DNA of 30,319 nt, taken from a virus. The notes beneath the pieces were generated by a model, which did not search any database, was not told where the DNA came from, and saw only the letters and a program-made list of their open reading frames with translations. Position numbers and translations under genes: made by a program. The stretch lies in IMG/VR virus record IMGVR_UViG_3300020463_002949, positions 1-30,319 of that record; one strand, given 5' to 3'. Below, piece by piece: positions 1 to 6,147 of the stretch; positions within the stretch are counted from its first letter, which is position 1; every line of letters starts with the position of its first letter.

Positions 1-507
1 CCTTAGCCTATTATGTGTTTTAATCATTTTTTCAGTTGTAACCTCACCTTGTGGTGTTGCCACTCCAACGACAGGTACCGAGTTAGAGAATTTGGGACTG
101 ATAGAAAGCAAATTGATAGGATAATCCGTAGGTAAAAAATGGCTACCCTCAGTTTCGATTGTAATAAAAATATTATTTTCATGTGCAAAATGTGTTAATT
201 CATTTACTAATGCTCCATGCATAGTAGGTGAACCCCCAGTTAACATCATTTCTGATATATGGGGATTCTTTTTATACATTGCAATAATATCATTAAAGGT
301 AAATTTACCTTTTTCTGCATGGATACTTGTATACCAACTATCACACCATCCTCCTTCACCAAAATAACATCTATGAGTACACCCTGTAGTTCTAATTACT
401 ACTGTTGGATATCCTGCTCTGCTTCCTTCTGATTGTACTGCTGTGTAAATTTCTACGATAGGTAATCTTTTATCGTAGTCTGTAACCCTTTTTAGTTGCT
501 TATGCAT
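1..507 (-). CDS. queE: 7-carboxy-7-deazaguanine synthase QueE (3' end outside window)
   Basis: Radical SAM enzyme that converts 6-carboxy-tetrahydropterin to 7-carboxy-7-deazaguanine (CDG), the ring contraction of preQ0 synthesis. The frame is open from an ATG at 507 to the window edge, giving about 169 residues. The N-terminus has the family's VEIYTAVQSEG segment (like the FQTLQGEG region), then RTTGC, with C43, C47 and C55 as candidate Fe-S ligands. Further on are MMLTGGSP, ETEGS and LSISPK, all typical of QueE. The cysteine spacing is CX3CX7C rather than CX3CX2C: the aromatic-Cys-Asp end (WCD) is kept, but five extra residues sit before it. It lies 43 bp downstream of queD, at the distal end of the modification operon. 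Identity is firm; the missing C-terminus cannot be assessed. Confidence 0.9.
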   Translation of the reverse strand, partial: MHKQLKRVTDYDKRLPIVEIYTAVQSEGSRAGYPTVVIRTTGCTHRCYFGEGGWCDSWYTSIHAEKGKFTFNDIIAMYKKNPHISEMMLTGGSPTMHGALVNELTHFAHENNIFITIETEGSHFLPTDYPINLLSISPKFSNSVPVVGVATPQGEVTTEKMIKTHNRLR

Positions 508-550
508 ATTGTTAATTTTTTAAAGTGGTTTTTCATTCACTGTTGTACTT

Positions 551-1015
551 CTACTCACTATAACATGCTGCATTTTTACCGTGTTCCATAAATTTAACTT
601 TCGTTACCCTTACTCTATTATCGGTTTCAGCTTTGACAAAACTATTTAATTTAGTATAAATATATTCTGAAAATTTTTCTGCACCAGTAGCTGGGATTAT
701 TCTTACTTGGGCTACACCTGCTGCATCCATTTGTTTGAATGCCTTTAATTCGGGATCATCTTCAGCTATAATCATAGTATGATCAAACATATAATCCATC
801 CAAGCTTTAGGTTGTTTTCCATCAATTAAAGTTTTAGCACGTTTCATTCCTCCAAAATCCCAAACCCAATTTCTTTCGTCTAGGTCACCTTCAAAATAAA
901 CTTTAAATGAAATACCATAACCATGTACAAATCTACAGTGTGTTGTTTTAGCTTTCCATTGACGAAACACTGTACTAAACCCGTCAAATACTTTGCTTGA
1001 TTGAAATTTACCCAT
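551..1015 (-). CDS. queD: 6-carboxy-5,6,7,8-tetrahydropterin synthase (QueD-like)
   Basis: Predicted to convert 7,8-dihydroneopterin triphosphate, the FolE product, to 6-carboxy-tetrahydropterin, the QueE substrate. The 154-aa length fits the 6-pyruvoyl-tetrahydropterin synthase fold. The motif THCRFVHGY gives C27 as candidate catalytic cysteine with H26 and H31 nearby. LDERNWVWDFGG (45-56), FDHT (77-80) and the C-terminal MEHGKNAACY (143-152) match the family's DFG, catalytic Asp-His and substrate Glu regions. Classical QueD has HGH for two zinc ligands; here the second His is Tyr33, so zinc binding must differ or use another residue. The start overlaps the end of the thioredoxin gene by 8 bp, so the two are probably co-translated. 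No folE is visible in the window. Confidence 0.85.
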   Translation of the reverse strand: MGKFQSSKVFDGFSTVFRQWKAKTTHCRFVHGYGISFKVYFEGDLDERNWVWDFGGMKRAKTLIDGKQPKAWMDYMFDHTMIIAEDDPELKAFKQMDAAGVAQVRIIPATGAEKFSEYIYTKLNSFVKAETDNRVRVTKVKFMEHGKNAACYSE

Positions 1016-1256
1016 TATAAAATTTTAAAATTGTTTCATCTGGTTGTACTCCTACCATTCTATTTAATTCAGTACCATTACTATCTATTAATACCAAAGA
1101 AGGTACATTTCTAACTCCATATTTCATAGATAAATCTTGATTATCATCAACATCAATTTTTTCATAATTAATTTGACTAGATAGACTTTCCATTCTAGGT
1201 GCTAATGCTTTACATGGACCACACCATGAAGCTGTAAAATAAAGTATTTTTTTCAT
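1008..1256 (-). CDS. trxA: Thioredoxin (WCGPC)
   Basis: Small 82-aa cytosolic thioredoxin or glutaredoxin-like disulfide reductase. The redox motif WCGPC is at residues 11-15 after a short beta strand, and the cis-proline motif NVPS at 50-53; both are diagnostic. It is shorter than bacterial thioredoxin (about 105 aa), like many phage thioredoxins. It has no signal peptide. The gene sits between the 53-aa membrane protein and queD, overlapping queD by 8 bp. Plausible roles are re-reducing the phage ribonucleotide reductase, whose NrdA ends in a CVSC motif, or supporting the cysteine-dependent Que enzymes. The choice between them is inference. Confidence 0.9.
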   Translation of the reverse strand: MKKILYFTASWCGPCKALAPRMESLSSQINYEKIDVDDNQDLSMKYGVRNVPSLVLIDSNGTELNRMVGVQPDETILKFYNG

Positions 1257-1257
1257 A

Positions 1258-1419
1258 TTAAACTAATTCTTCGATTATACCAATTAATTCACTAAATATA
1301 AGAACTCCTACTGCAATTGGCAAGCTATATAGTAAAAGTCCATAACCAACTATTCTTATAGCGGATTTTGTAAAACTAATTCTTTGATGCTTATAAGCAT
1401 CGGGTAATTCTTGTAACAT
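1258..1419 (-). CDS. Small membrane protein (53 aa)
   Basis: Unrecognised 53-residue protein with one hydrophobic segment (about 26-46: VGYGLLLYSLPIAVGVLIFS) after a basic amphipathic N-terminus. The open frame extends upstream to 1497, but that extension is read out of the tRNA-Gln gene, so I take the ATG at 1419 as the start, 20 bp below the tRNA 3' end. It ends 1 bp before the thioredoxin gene. No function can be assigned. Confidence 0.5.
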   Translation of the reverse strand: MLQELPDAYKHQRISFTKSAIRIVGYGLLLYSLPIAVGVLIFSELIGIIEELV

Positions 1420-1439
1420 AATTTCTATTTTTAATTTAG

Positions 1440-1512
1440 TTGTCTCGACAGGTCTCGAACCTATACTCTTCTGGACCAAAACCAGACGTGTTACCAATTA
1501 CACCACGAGACA
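1440..1512 (-). tRNA. tRNA-Gln (anticodon TTG)
   Basis: The minus strand folds into a full cloverleaf. The 7-bp acceptor stem TGTCTCG/CGAGACA is fully paired. The D arm has stem GTG/CAC and a GG-containing loop. The anticodon stem is TCTGG/CCAGA with loop TTTTGGT, placing TTG at 34-36. The variable loop has 5 nt, and the T arm is ATAGG-TTCGAGA-CCTGT. The discriminator is A. No CCA is encoded (ACTAAA follows), so the host must add it. It lies inside the deazaguanine operon between queC and the 53-aa gene and would have to be cut from that transcript. Confidence 0.95.
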
Positions 1513-1519
1513 AATGTAT

Positions 1520-2314
1520 TTATGCTGAGTATTCAGCTAATACTTTTTCAACTGATGCTCTAGCTACTTCATAATCCACTGGACCAGTTTCGTCTTCATA
1601 TTGAACAGGGTCTTTCCTACCCAAAGCAATAAATGCCTCAATTCGTTCAACAGACGAAGCAGATTTATAATCACTGTTCCCACTAGGAAAAGGCTTATAA
1701 CTAGTATTAGTTCTAGAATAGACTTCATCAAATTTAATGTTTAATTTTTCACATAAAACTTCTCCATCTTTTAAAATACCAAATTTATCAGTATCTAAAT
1801 AAGGAGTAAAGTAACCTACTCTATCAGCTTCCCAATTACCAATTCTAAAAGCTGCATCATCTGCATCTCTAAATTCTTGTCTACAATCGGGATAAACAGC
1901 ATGATCACCTGCATGAATACCTAAAGCAATATCACAAGTCTCTTCTGTTCTATTTGCAATAGATAAAGCAACTGCTTGAGTAATAGAAGCAAACATTTTA
2001 TTTCTATTAGGTACAACTGTTTCTTTCATATTATCTTGCTCATAATGACCTTCTGGTACATCATCTCCTCCTGAAACTAGTGCTGAATCAAGTAAATCTA
2101 CTAATCCATCTAATTTAATTTGGCGATAATTTACTTTATGACCTTTATCTGCTAAATAATTAATTAAAGATTGAGCTCTTTCAAGTTCAACTCTATGTTT
2201 TTGACCATAGTCAAAAGAGATACCTGTTACAGTATCATATTCATTGATAGCTCTTAATAATAGGGTGCTGCTATCCATTCCACCACTTAACGAAACTACT
2301 ACGTGTTTTGCCAT
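1520..2314 (-). CDS. queC: QueC-like 7-deazaguanine ligase lacking the zinc cysteines
   Basis: A member of the QueC family (PP-loop ATPases), which convert CDG to preQ0 with ATP and ammonia via the amide ADG. The 264 residues start with the PP-loop motif SGGMDS (10-15). FDYGQKH (34-40), VPNRNKMF (101-108), LGIHAGD (131-137) and YPDCRQEF (141-148) are all typical QueC landmarks. Canonical QueC then has a C-terminal zinc site of the form SC...CGxCxxC. In this protein the aligned block (200-227, ending SSVERIEAF) has Ser205, Asp215, Ser218 and Ser221 in those four places and no cysteine, yet the flanking ERIEAF is preserved. It may therefore stop at ADG, catalyse a different step, or fold without zinc. 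It starts 4 bp after the 61-aa gene and is followed by tRNA-Gln. Confidence 0.85.
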   Translation of the reverse strand: MAKHVVVSLSGGMDSSTLLLRAINEYDTVTGISFDYGQKHRVELERAQSLINYLADKGHKVNYRQIKLDGLVDLLDSALVSGGDDVPEGHYEQDNMKETVVPNRNKMFASITQAVALSIANRTEETCDIALGIHAGDHAVYPDCRQEFRDADDAAFRIGNWEADRVGYFTPYLDTDKFGILKDGEVLCEKLNIKFDEVYSRTNTSYKPFPSGNSDYKSASSVERIEAFIALGRKDPVQYEDETGPVDYEVARASVEKVLAEYSA

Positions 2315-2317
2315 AAT

Positions 2318-2503
2318 TTACTTATTTAAAATTTGCCAGGTATTGTACGTATAGGCTAACGCTTGTTTAATTTTACATTTTATATATAGTCGAACATATG
2401 AAAAAATCGTTGATAATCCAAATCCTCCTATAAGAAGAGTCCAAAGATTTGGATGCCAATGTTCTCCACAAAATCCTAAACTATGCTTTATTACTTCTAT
2501 CAT
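2318..2503 (-). CDS. Small membrane protein overlapping dpdA (61 aa)
   Basis: Unrecognised 61-residue protein with one hydrophobic segment (about 20-37, WTLLIGGFGLSTIFSYV) and a basic tail (KCKIKQ). The N-terminal part carries a CGEHWHPN cluster that could bind a metal, but nothing more supports this. Its ATG lies inside the 3' end of dpdA (23-bp overlap) and its stop is 4 bp before queC, so it appears translationally coupled in the modification operon. Its role is unknown. Confidence 0.5.
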   Translation of the reverse strand: MIEVIKHSLGFCGEHWHPNLWTLLIGGFGLSTIFSYVRLYIKCKIKQALAYTYNTWQILNK

Positions 2504-3308
2504 ATATTTCTAATTGTTTAAATCCATTAATTTCTCTAAATTTACCTACATTAAATATTATATCTTCATATTTAACATCTTCAAATTTAATATCAAAAAA
2601 ATCATTCATATTAGCATTTGGTTTGTAATTCATACCATAACTACTATATCTAGTTCCATCTAGAGCTGCCATTACAGGATTAGAAGTATCAATTGATTCT
2701 ATTCTTTTAACAAAGTTTTGATCATCATACCATCCAAATTCTTGAGGTATTGAACAACCTAATAAATGAAATTTAATATCTTTTAATTGATCTAATTTAA
2801 GTAAACCCTGTACAAATCGTATTCTACCTAATGCTTTTCCCATATCTCCATTAGTATGTGGGAAAAAGTCATTATACCAAGTAGCACCATAAGATACACA
2901 TAATTTTTTATAACCTAACCCAGCTAATAGGTTTGCACATAAATATGCTTGGTTTTTATTTTCTCCCTGAATTACTGCTGTTATTTTTGTTTTTTTAGGA
3001 TATTTAAATTGAAGCCAATACTTAGCTTGAGCTGCTGTTTGAGCACAATTCATCCAAACATCTGGTACTATAAATTCATTTGGTTTTAATTCTGTAACCC
3101 AATAACGTAATCTATCGTAATCATATGCTTTACCTAACTCATGAAGTGAATTATCCATAATTACATATCTACCTTTATCTCTAGCATCAATAAAATATTG
3201 TTTATATTCTTCATCTATATCTAATAAATGAGGTAAACAATAATCGTAATCATTAAATTCAGGTGATGCTGTTAAAAGGCATTTAGGTACTTCGTGACTT
3301 ACTTTCAT
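2481..3308 (-). CDS. dpdA: DpdA-like DNA guanine transglycosylase (TGT-related)
   Basis: Predicted to swap guanine in phage DNA for a 7-deazaguanine base, as DpdA proteins of other phages do; they derive from tRNA-guanine transglycosylase (TGT). The 275 residues follow the TGT order. IMDNSLHELG (50-59) corresponds to the DSGGFQ loop with its catalytic Asp (D52), FIVPDVW (79-85) comes next, and AVIQGE (111-116) matches the VQGG loop. HLLGCSIPQEF (181-191) matches the GVGTP loop, and ESIDTSNP (204-211) puts D207 where the nucleophile is expected. I see no CxCxxC zinc motif of bacterial TGT. The start overlaps the upstream stop (ATGA). The linked queC, queD and queE genes would supply its substrate, which argues for DNA rather than tRNA modification. 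The exact DpdA subfamily cannot be told by eye. Confidence 0.8.
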   Translation of the reverse strand: MKVSHEVPKCLLTASPEFNDYDYCLPHLLDIDEEYKQYFIDARDKGRYVIMDNSLHELGKAYDYDRLRYWVTELKPNEFIVPDVWMNCAQTAAQAKYWLQFKYPKKTKITAVIQGENKNQAYLCANLLAGLGYKKLCVSYGATWYNDFFPHTNGDMGKALGRIRFVQGLLKLDQLKDIKFHLLGCSIPQEFGWYDDQNFVKRIESIDTSNPVMAALDGTRYSSYGMNYKPNANMNDFFDIKFEDVKYEDIIFNVGKFREINGFKQLEIYDRSNKA

Positions 3309-3805
3309 ATTTTTCTTGGGCGTCCTCTTTTAGAGATATAATGTTTTTTTCTATATTTTTCTTCTATAATATAATAAAGATCTATTAGGTCATCACGACA
3401 TTCTATAGCTTCTTCCTCTACTTGTTTTCTAGTAATATCAAAATTCTTTTGAAATTGAGAATAAATTTCTTCTAATTTATTAAATTCATCTTTTTCATGA
3501 TCCTCAAGTAGTCTTTTTCTTCGAGCCCCTAATACCTTACTTTTTTCTAAATATTTTTGATAATCACCATTGCACTCTTCTAACATTTCATTAAGCATAT
3601 GTTCACATAATTGAGCTTGAAGGAAATAAGGAGAGATATCATAATCACCATTTAGTATTTTATCCCTAAAACTTGCTTTGTATGGTAATGATTTATTTTT
3701 TGAATCATACCAGCGCCACCATCTAAATTGATTATAATTCAATTTTTGATAATTTTGGTCTAGTCTTTTTTGAATAGAATTTTTACTTTGACTTACTTTA
3801 AACAT
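3305..3805 (-). CDS. Basic coiled-coil protein with AT-hook-like C-terminus (166 aa)
   Basis: I recognise no family. The frame is open to 3865, but the ATG at 3805 follows directly on the stop codon of the 39-aa ORF (3807), so I use it; the protein is then 166 aa. It is rich in charged residues with a long helical, probably coiled-coil second half (about 90-150). It ends in KRGRPRKI, which resembles an AT-hook (GRP core) that binds the minor groove of AT-rich DNA. An aromatic cluster, FRWWRWYDS, lies near residue 30. It overlaps dpdA by 4 bp (ATGA). A DNA-binding partner or targeting factor for DpdA is possible but is only an inference from position and tail. Confidence 0.6.
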   Translation of the reverse strand: MFKVSQSKNSIQKRLDQNYQKLNYNQFRWWRWYDSKNKSLPYKASFRDKILNGDYDISPYFLQAQLCEHMLNEMLEECNGDYQKYLEKSKVLGARRKRLLEDHEKDEFNKLEEIYSQFQKNFDITRKQVEEEAIECRDDLIDLYYIIEEKYRKKHYISKRGRPRKI

Positions 3806-3806
3806 A

Positions 3807-3926
3807 CTAACCACAAGGGCAAAATACCCATAAACTAAAATATAATGTATAAAATATAGCTGCAATAAACAAAAAACCTGATACTGTATCTATTTCTGAT
3901 TTGTACTTTTTATTAAATTTTTTCAT
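3807..3926 (-). CDS. Tiny membrane protein (39 aa)
   Basis: A 39-codon frame starts at an ATG at 3926 with KKFNKKYKSE, has one hydrophobic segment (about 17-34, GFLFIAAIFYTLYFSLWV), and ends CPCG. It fits exactly into the gap between the 55-aa ORF and the 166-aa gene, whose ATG follows its TAG by 1 bp. A basic N-terminus and one transmembrane helix are common in small phage proteins. No homology is claimed. Confidence 0.45.
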   Translation of the reverse strand: MKKFNKKYKSEIDTVSGFLFIAAIFYTLYFSLWVFCPCG

Positions 3927-3940
3927 GACTTTTATTTTAA

Positions 3941-4108
3941 TTAATAACCCATTTCACATCTTAGTTCATAAGCATCTTGTTGAGCTTGAGCAATAGCTTC
4001 TATATCCCAAGCTTCATCAGCAGTAACACAAATTTCTTCTGTGCCATTCCAAACAATTGCACATTCATCACCACTTAACTCATCTGTAAAAAATCTTAAT
4101 ACTTGCAT
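3941..4108 (-). CDS. Small acidic protein (55 aa)
   Basis: A 55-codon frame from ATG 4108: it begins MQVLRFFTDELSGDE and ends ELRCEMGY. It is acidic and probably helical in its second half. It is the first ORF after the putative promoter motif at 4149-4158, so it would head the modification operon. Small acidic leading ORFs of this kind are common in phage early operons, where some inhibit host proteins; nothing here shows which. Unrecognised. Confidence 0.5.
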   Translation of the reverse strand: MQVLRFFTDELSGDECAIVWNGTEEICVTADEAWDIEAIAQAQQDAYELRCEMGY

Positions 4109-4148
4109 AACCTTTATTTAATGCGTTGACTTAATTATCAACAGGGTA

Positions 4149-4158
4149 AATATACGAA
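4149..4158 (-). promoter_or_regulatory. Putative early/middle promoter motif TTCGTATATT
   Basis: The minus strand reads GTTCGTATATTTACCC, 41 bp upstream of ATG 4108. The same decamer TTCGTATATT occurs in two other intergenic gaps (16617-16626 and 18384-18393), each before replication genes. TATATT may serve as a -10 element. It lies just below the stop of the 65-aa membrane gene (4166) and would start the deazaguanine operon. It is recognised by repetition and position only. Confidence 0.5.
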
Positions 4159-4165
4159 CTTTTAT

Positions 4166-4363
4166 TTAGGTATCCAAATCTTTCTTGGATTGATTATAAT
4201 CAAGAAAAAAACCAACTGCTACTATTATATTCATACCTACAGAAGCTCCAATTTCTACTAAATCATGGAAATTATGAATTGATAAGTGAATGTGACCTAC
4301 AACCCAAAAGGGGATAGCTAAGTTTTGGCTGATCCAAACTATAAGGAATTTTAAAAACTTCAC
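4166..4363 (-). CDS. Small two-helix membrane protein (65 aa)
   Basis: A 65-residue protein with two hydrophobic stretches (about 4-22 and 41-54), joined by a His-rich loop (VGHIHLSIHNFHD), and a charged tail DYNQSKKDLDT. The start codon is GTG and overlaps the stop of the 357-aa gene (TAGTG), so it is probably translated by coupling. Its function is unknown. Together with the upstream gene it may form a membrane module. Confidence 0.55.
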   Translation of the reverse strand: MKFLKFLIVWISQNLAIPFWVVGHIHLSIHNFHDLVEIGASVGMNIIVAVGFFLDYNQSKKDLDT

Positions 4364-5436
4364 TATTTTTTAATTTTTTTAAGCTGTTCCCTTAGTGGTT
4401 CTTCATGTTTTGTGGTATCATAACTAGTACTACCTAATTCTCCTAATCTATCTAATATTAGTTGTTCTTCATCAGATACAATTTCATCATAGTGTTCTCC
4501 TTCATTTCCATTTTGACCTATAATTTCCATTCTTTTTTCATCATCATCCGAGTAATTATCAAATACATTAGGTTTATCCTTTACTTCTACTTTTTCTTCG
4601 TATAAGTTTTCTCTATATTTTTTTTTGGGAAATGCCTGAAGCCAAGCAAAATTAGCTGCTATTACTAAAGATACTGCTAAGGGATCAAATACAAAAATAA
4701 TAATTAGTAGTAATACATTAATAATTTTATCCATTGGATAACCGGTAAGTCCTGATAGATACTTTAATGGGCCTAATTCTCCAGCTACTTCTACATTATT
4801 TTCTAGTTCTAATATTTTACGTTGGTATTTACGTAATGAATCCACTGCTATATCTCTTTTACCTTGAACATTTTTTCTATTTTCTTCTTCAGTTTCAATA
4901 CGTTTTGCGGCAAGTCTAAGTTCGGAAGTAGAGATTGTTGTTCTAATGCCCCCAACCACCGAGGTGTCTCGTACTTGGATTGACGAAGCTTTGGCATTAG
5001 AAAGAGTACTAATATTGTCCAATATTTGTTGAAGTTCTTTATCATATCTAATTAAATCTTGATCATAAAAATTTACTTTTTGTTGTATAAATTTTTTCTC
5101 ATTATCAACATAAGTTAATTGATTAAAAGTATCTTGATAAGCAGATGATAAAAACCCATAAATCCCCATACTTGTAATAAGAATTAAAATAATAACTGCT
5201 AAACTTAAATAATATTTAAGTATTTTATTTAATGTACCCCAATATTGGTATAATAAGGATGCTGTTACTAATTTAGCTACCTCTAAAGAACCAGCCATTA
5301 TTATCACTTCTGTACTAGCCCCAGCAAATAATTTACTTAACCCAAATACTGAATAAAATGCAGCTGAACCCGATACTGATAAAGCAGAAAATCCGATAAG
5401 GAAAGGTAAAAATCCTTTTTTTAAGTTTTTTAGCAT
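4363..5436 (-). CDS. Polytopic membrane protein with internal coiled coil (357 aa)
   Basis: Predicted integral membrane protein. Hydrophobic segments lie at about 11-36, 42-64 and 75-98, followed by a charged alpha-helical domain (about 110-215, rich in Lys, Glu and Gln, likely coiled coil). Another hydrophobic segment follows at about 235-262, then an acidic cytoplasmic tail ending EQLKKIKK. The layout, with helices flanking a long coiled-coil insert, resembles the DUF4407 type, but I make no firm family call. The start is 3 bp downstream of an ATATTTATAA box, so either the leader is very short or the box serves otherwise. It belongs to the envelope gene block. A role in membrane remodelling or superinfection exclusion is speculative. 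Confidence 0.65.
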   Translation of the reverse strand: MLKNLKKGFLPFLIGFSALSVSGSAAFYSVFGLSKLFAGASTEVIIMAGSLEVAKLVTASLLYQYWGTLNKILKYYLSLAVIILILITSMGIYGFLSSAYQDTFNQLTYVDNEKKFIQQKVNFYDQDLIRYDKELQQILDNISTLSNAKASSIQVRDTSVVGGIRTTISTSELRLAAKRIETEEENRKNVQGKRDIAVDSLRKYQRKILELENNVEVAGELGPLKYLSGLTGYPMDKIINVLLLIIIFVFDPLAVSLVIAANFAWLQAFPKKKYRENLYEEKVEVKDKPNVFDNYSDDDEKRMEIIGQNGNEGEHYDEIVSDEEQLILDRLGELGSTSYDTTKHEEPLREQLKKIKK

Positions 5437-5439
5437 GGT

Positions 5440-5447
5440 TATAAATA
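5440..5447 (-). promoter_or_regulatory. Late-type box ATATTTATAA
   Basis: The minus strand reads TTATATTTATAACC ending at ATG 5436. The core ATATTTAT is shared with six other gaps before structural or envelope genes. Here the box nearly touches the start codon, so this copy is the least convincing as a promoter. Confidence 0.3.
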
Positions 5448-5476
5448 TAAGAAAAATTTAGCTATAAGCCAAAGGA

Positions 5477-5959
5477 TTATTTATGTCTAATTTCAGTATC
5501 AAAGTCAATATACTTAACTCTAACCTGCTCTCCTTTTACAAGTGCATTAGCTATGATAGGATAAACTCTTTTATATGCCGATGTTGATCCACCTATAAAA
5601 CCTTCTTTATTAATATTTTGTTGGGATGTATCACCTAAAAGAAGACATCCTGCAGTATGTTCATCTGTATTTCCAGTATGCCATAAAATATATCTAAAAT
5701 TAGGTACATTTTGTACATGGAGCATTCCTTTATGAAATTTGCTACCATATTTTTTTAAATATCTATTATGAAAACCTCCATGTGTACGTAACTTTATTTC
5801 ATAAATACCTTCTGGTATTCTTGTTTCTGACATTACTTTAGTATCTCTAGCTTCATCCTCTAAAGTAAAACAAATAAATCTTCTGCCTTCTGTTACATTA
5901 AATAACATACCTAAGGTAGAATCATTTTGTGAGCTAAATCTTAAAACTTCTAATTTCAT
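5477..5959 (-). CDS. DUF5675-like protein, possible lysis enzyme
   Basis: The 160 residues match the pattern I know for DUF5675: FTLEDEARDTK (31-41), TRIPEGIYEIKLR (46-58), then GMLHVQNVPNFRYILWHTGNT (78-98) and HTAGCLLLGD (101-110). The His94...Gly-Cys105 arrangement recalls the HTG...GC active site of L,D-transpeptidase folds, so a peptidoglycan-linked activity is plausible. Phage genes of this family often lie near lysis genes. Here it is followed upstream by a 61-aa lipoprotein and a holin-like membrane protein, at spacings of 1 bp each. It has no signal peptide. The family is fairly sure; the enzymatic role is not established. Confidence 0.65.
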   Translation of the reverse strand: MKLEVLRFSSQNDSTLGMLFNVTEGRRFICFTLEDEARDTKVMSETRIPEGIYEIKLRTHGGFHNRYLKKYGSKFHKGMLHVQNVPNFRYILWHTGNTDEHTAGCLLLGDTSQQNINKEGFIGGSTSAYKRVYPIIANALVKGEQVRVKYIDFDTEIRHK

Positions 5960-5960
5960 A

Positions 5961-6146
5961 TTATTTTGTTACAAGTATTTGAATTGCATATATGATTAAT
6001 GCAGATGCAAGTAATTTCATTAATGGATCTTTACTTACAACTTTTTCTACTGTTGGTTCTGATTTTGGTATTACTGGCTTTGAAGAAGCACAACTAGGTA
6101 CTAGAAGTATTATACAAAATAATATTGTTATGATTCTTTTTTTCAT
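5961..6146 (-). CDS. Small lipoprotein (61 aa)
   Basis: The N-terminus MKKRIITILFCIILLVPSCAS has a basic start, a hydrophobic core and a lipobox (VPSC, Cys19), so signal peptidase II processing is predicted. After a Ser/Pro/Lys-rich spacer, a second hydrophobic stretch (about 42-59) ends at the C-terminus, which is odd for a lipoprotein. It sits between the DUF5675-like gene and the holin-like gene with 1-bp gaps. It could be an outer-membrane spanin part, although o-spanins normally lack such a C-terminal helix. Unknown otherwise. Confidence 0.6.
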   Translation of the reverse strand: MKKRIITILFCIILLVPSCASSKPVIPKSEPTVEKVVSKDPLMKLLASALIIYAIQILVTK

Positions 6147-6147
6147 T

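Noticed and set aside
655-662. TATAAATA copies inside coding sequence (also near 12653)
   Set aside because: They encode ordinary residues of QueD and the helicase and are expected by chance in such AT-rich DNA.
1258-1497. 79-codon reading of the small membrane ORF starting at 1497
   Set aside because: Its first 20 or so codons lie inside the tRNA-Gln gene; the ATG at 1419 is a better start.
2481-3308. A cellular-type tRNA-guanine transglycosylase acting on tRNA
   Set aside because: It is shorter than bacterial TGT, lacks a visible CxCxxC zinc motif, and sits in a phage preQ0 operon, so the DNA-acting DpdA type is more likely, though not proven.
3305-3865. 186-codon reading of the AT-hook-like gene
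   Set aside because: The extra 20 codons overlap the 39-aa ORF, whose stop is directly followed by the ATG at 3805.
4848-5045. Minus-strand 65-codon frame inside the 357-aa membrane protein gene
   Set aside because: It lies wholly within the coiled-coil coding part of a better frame.
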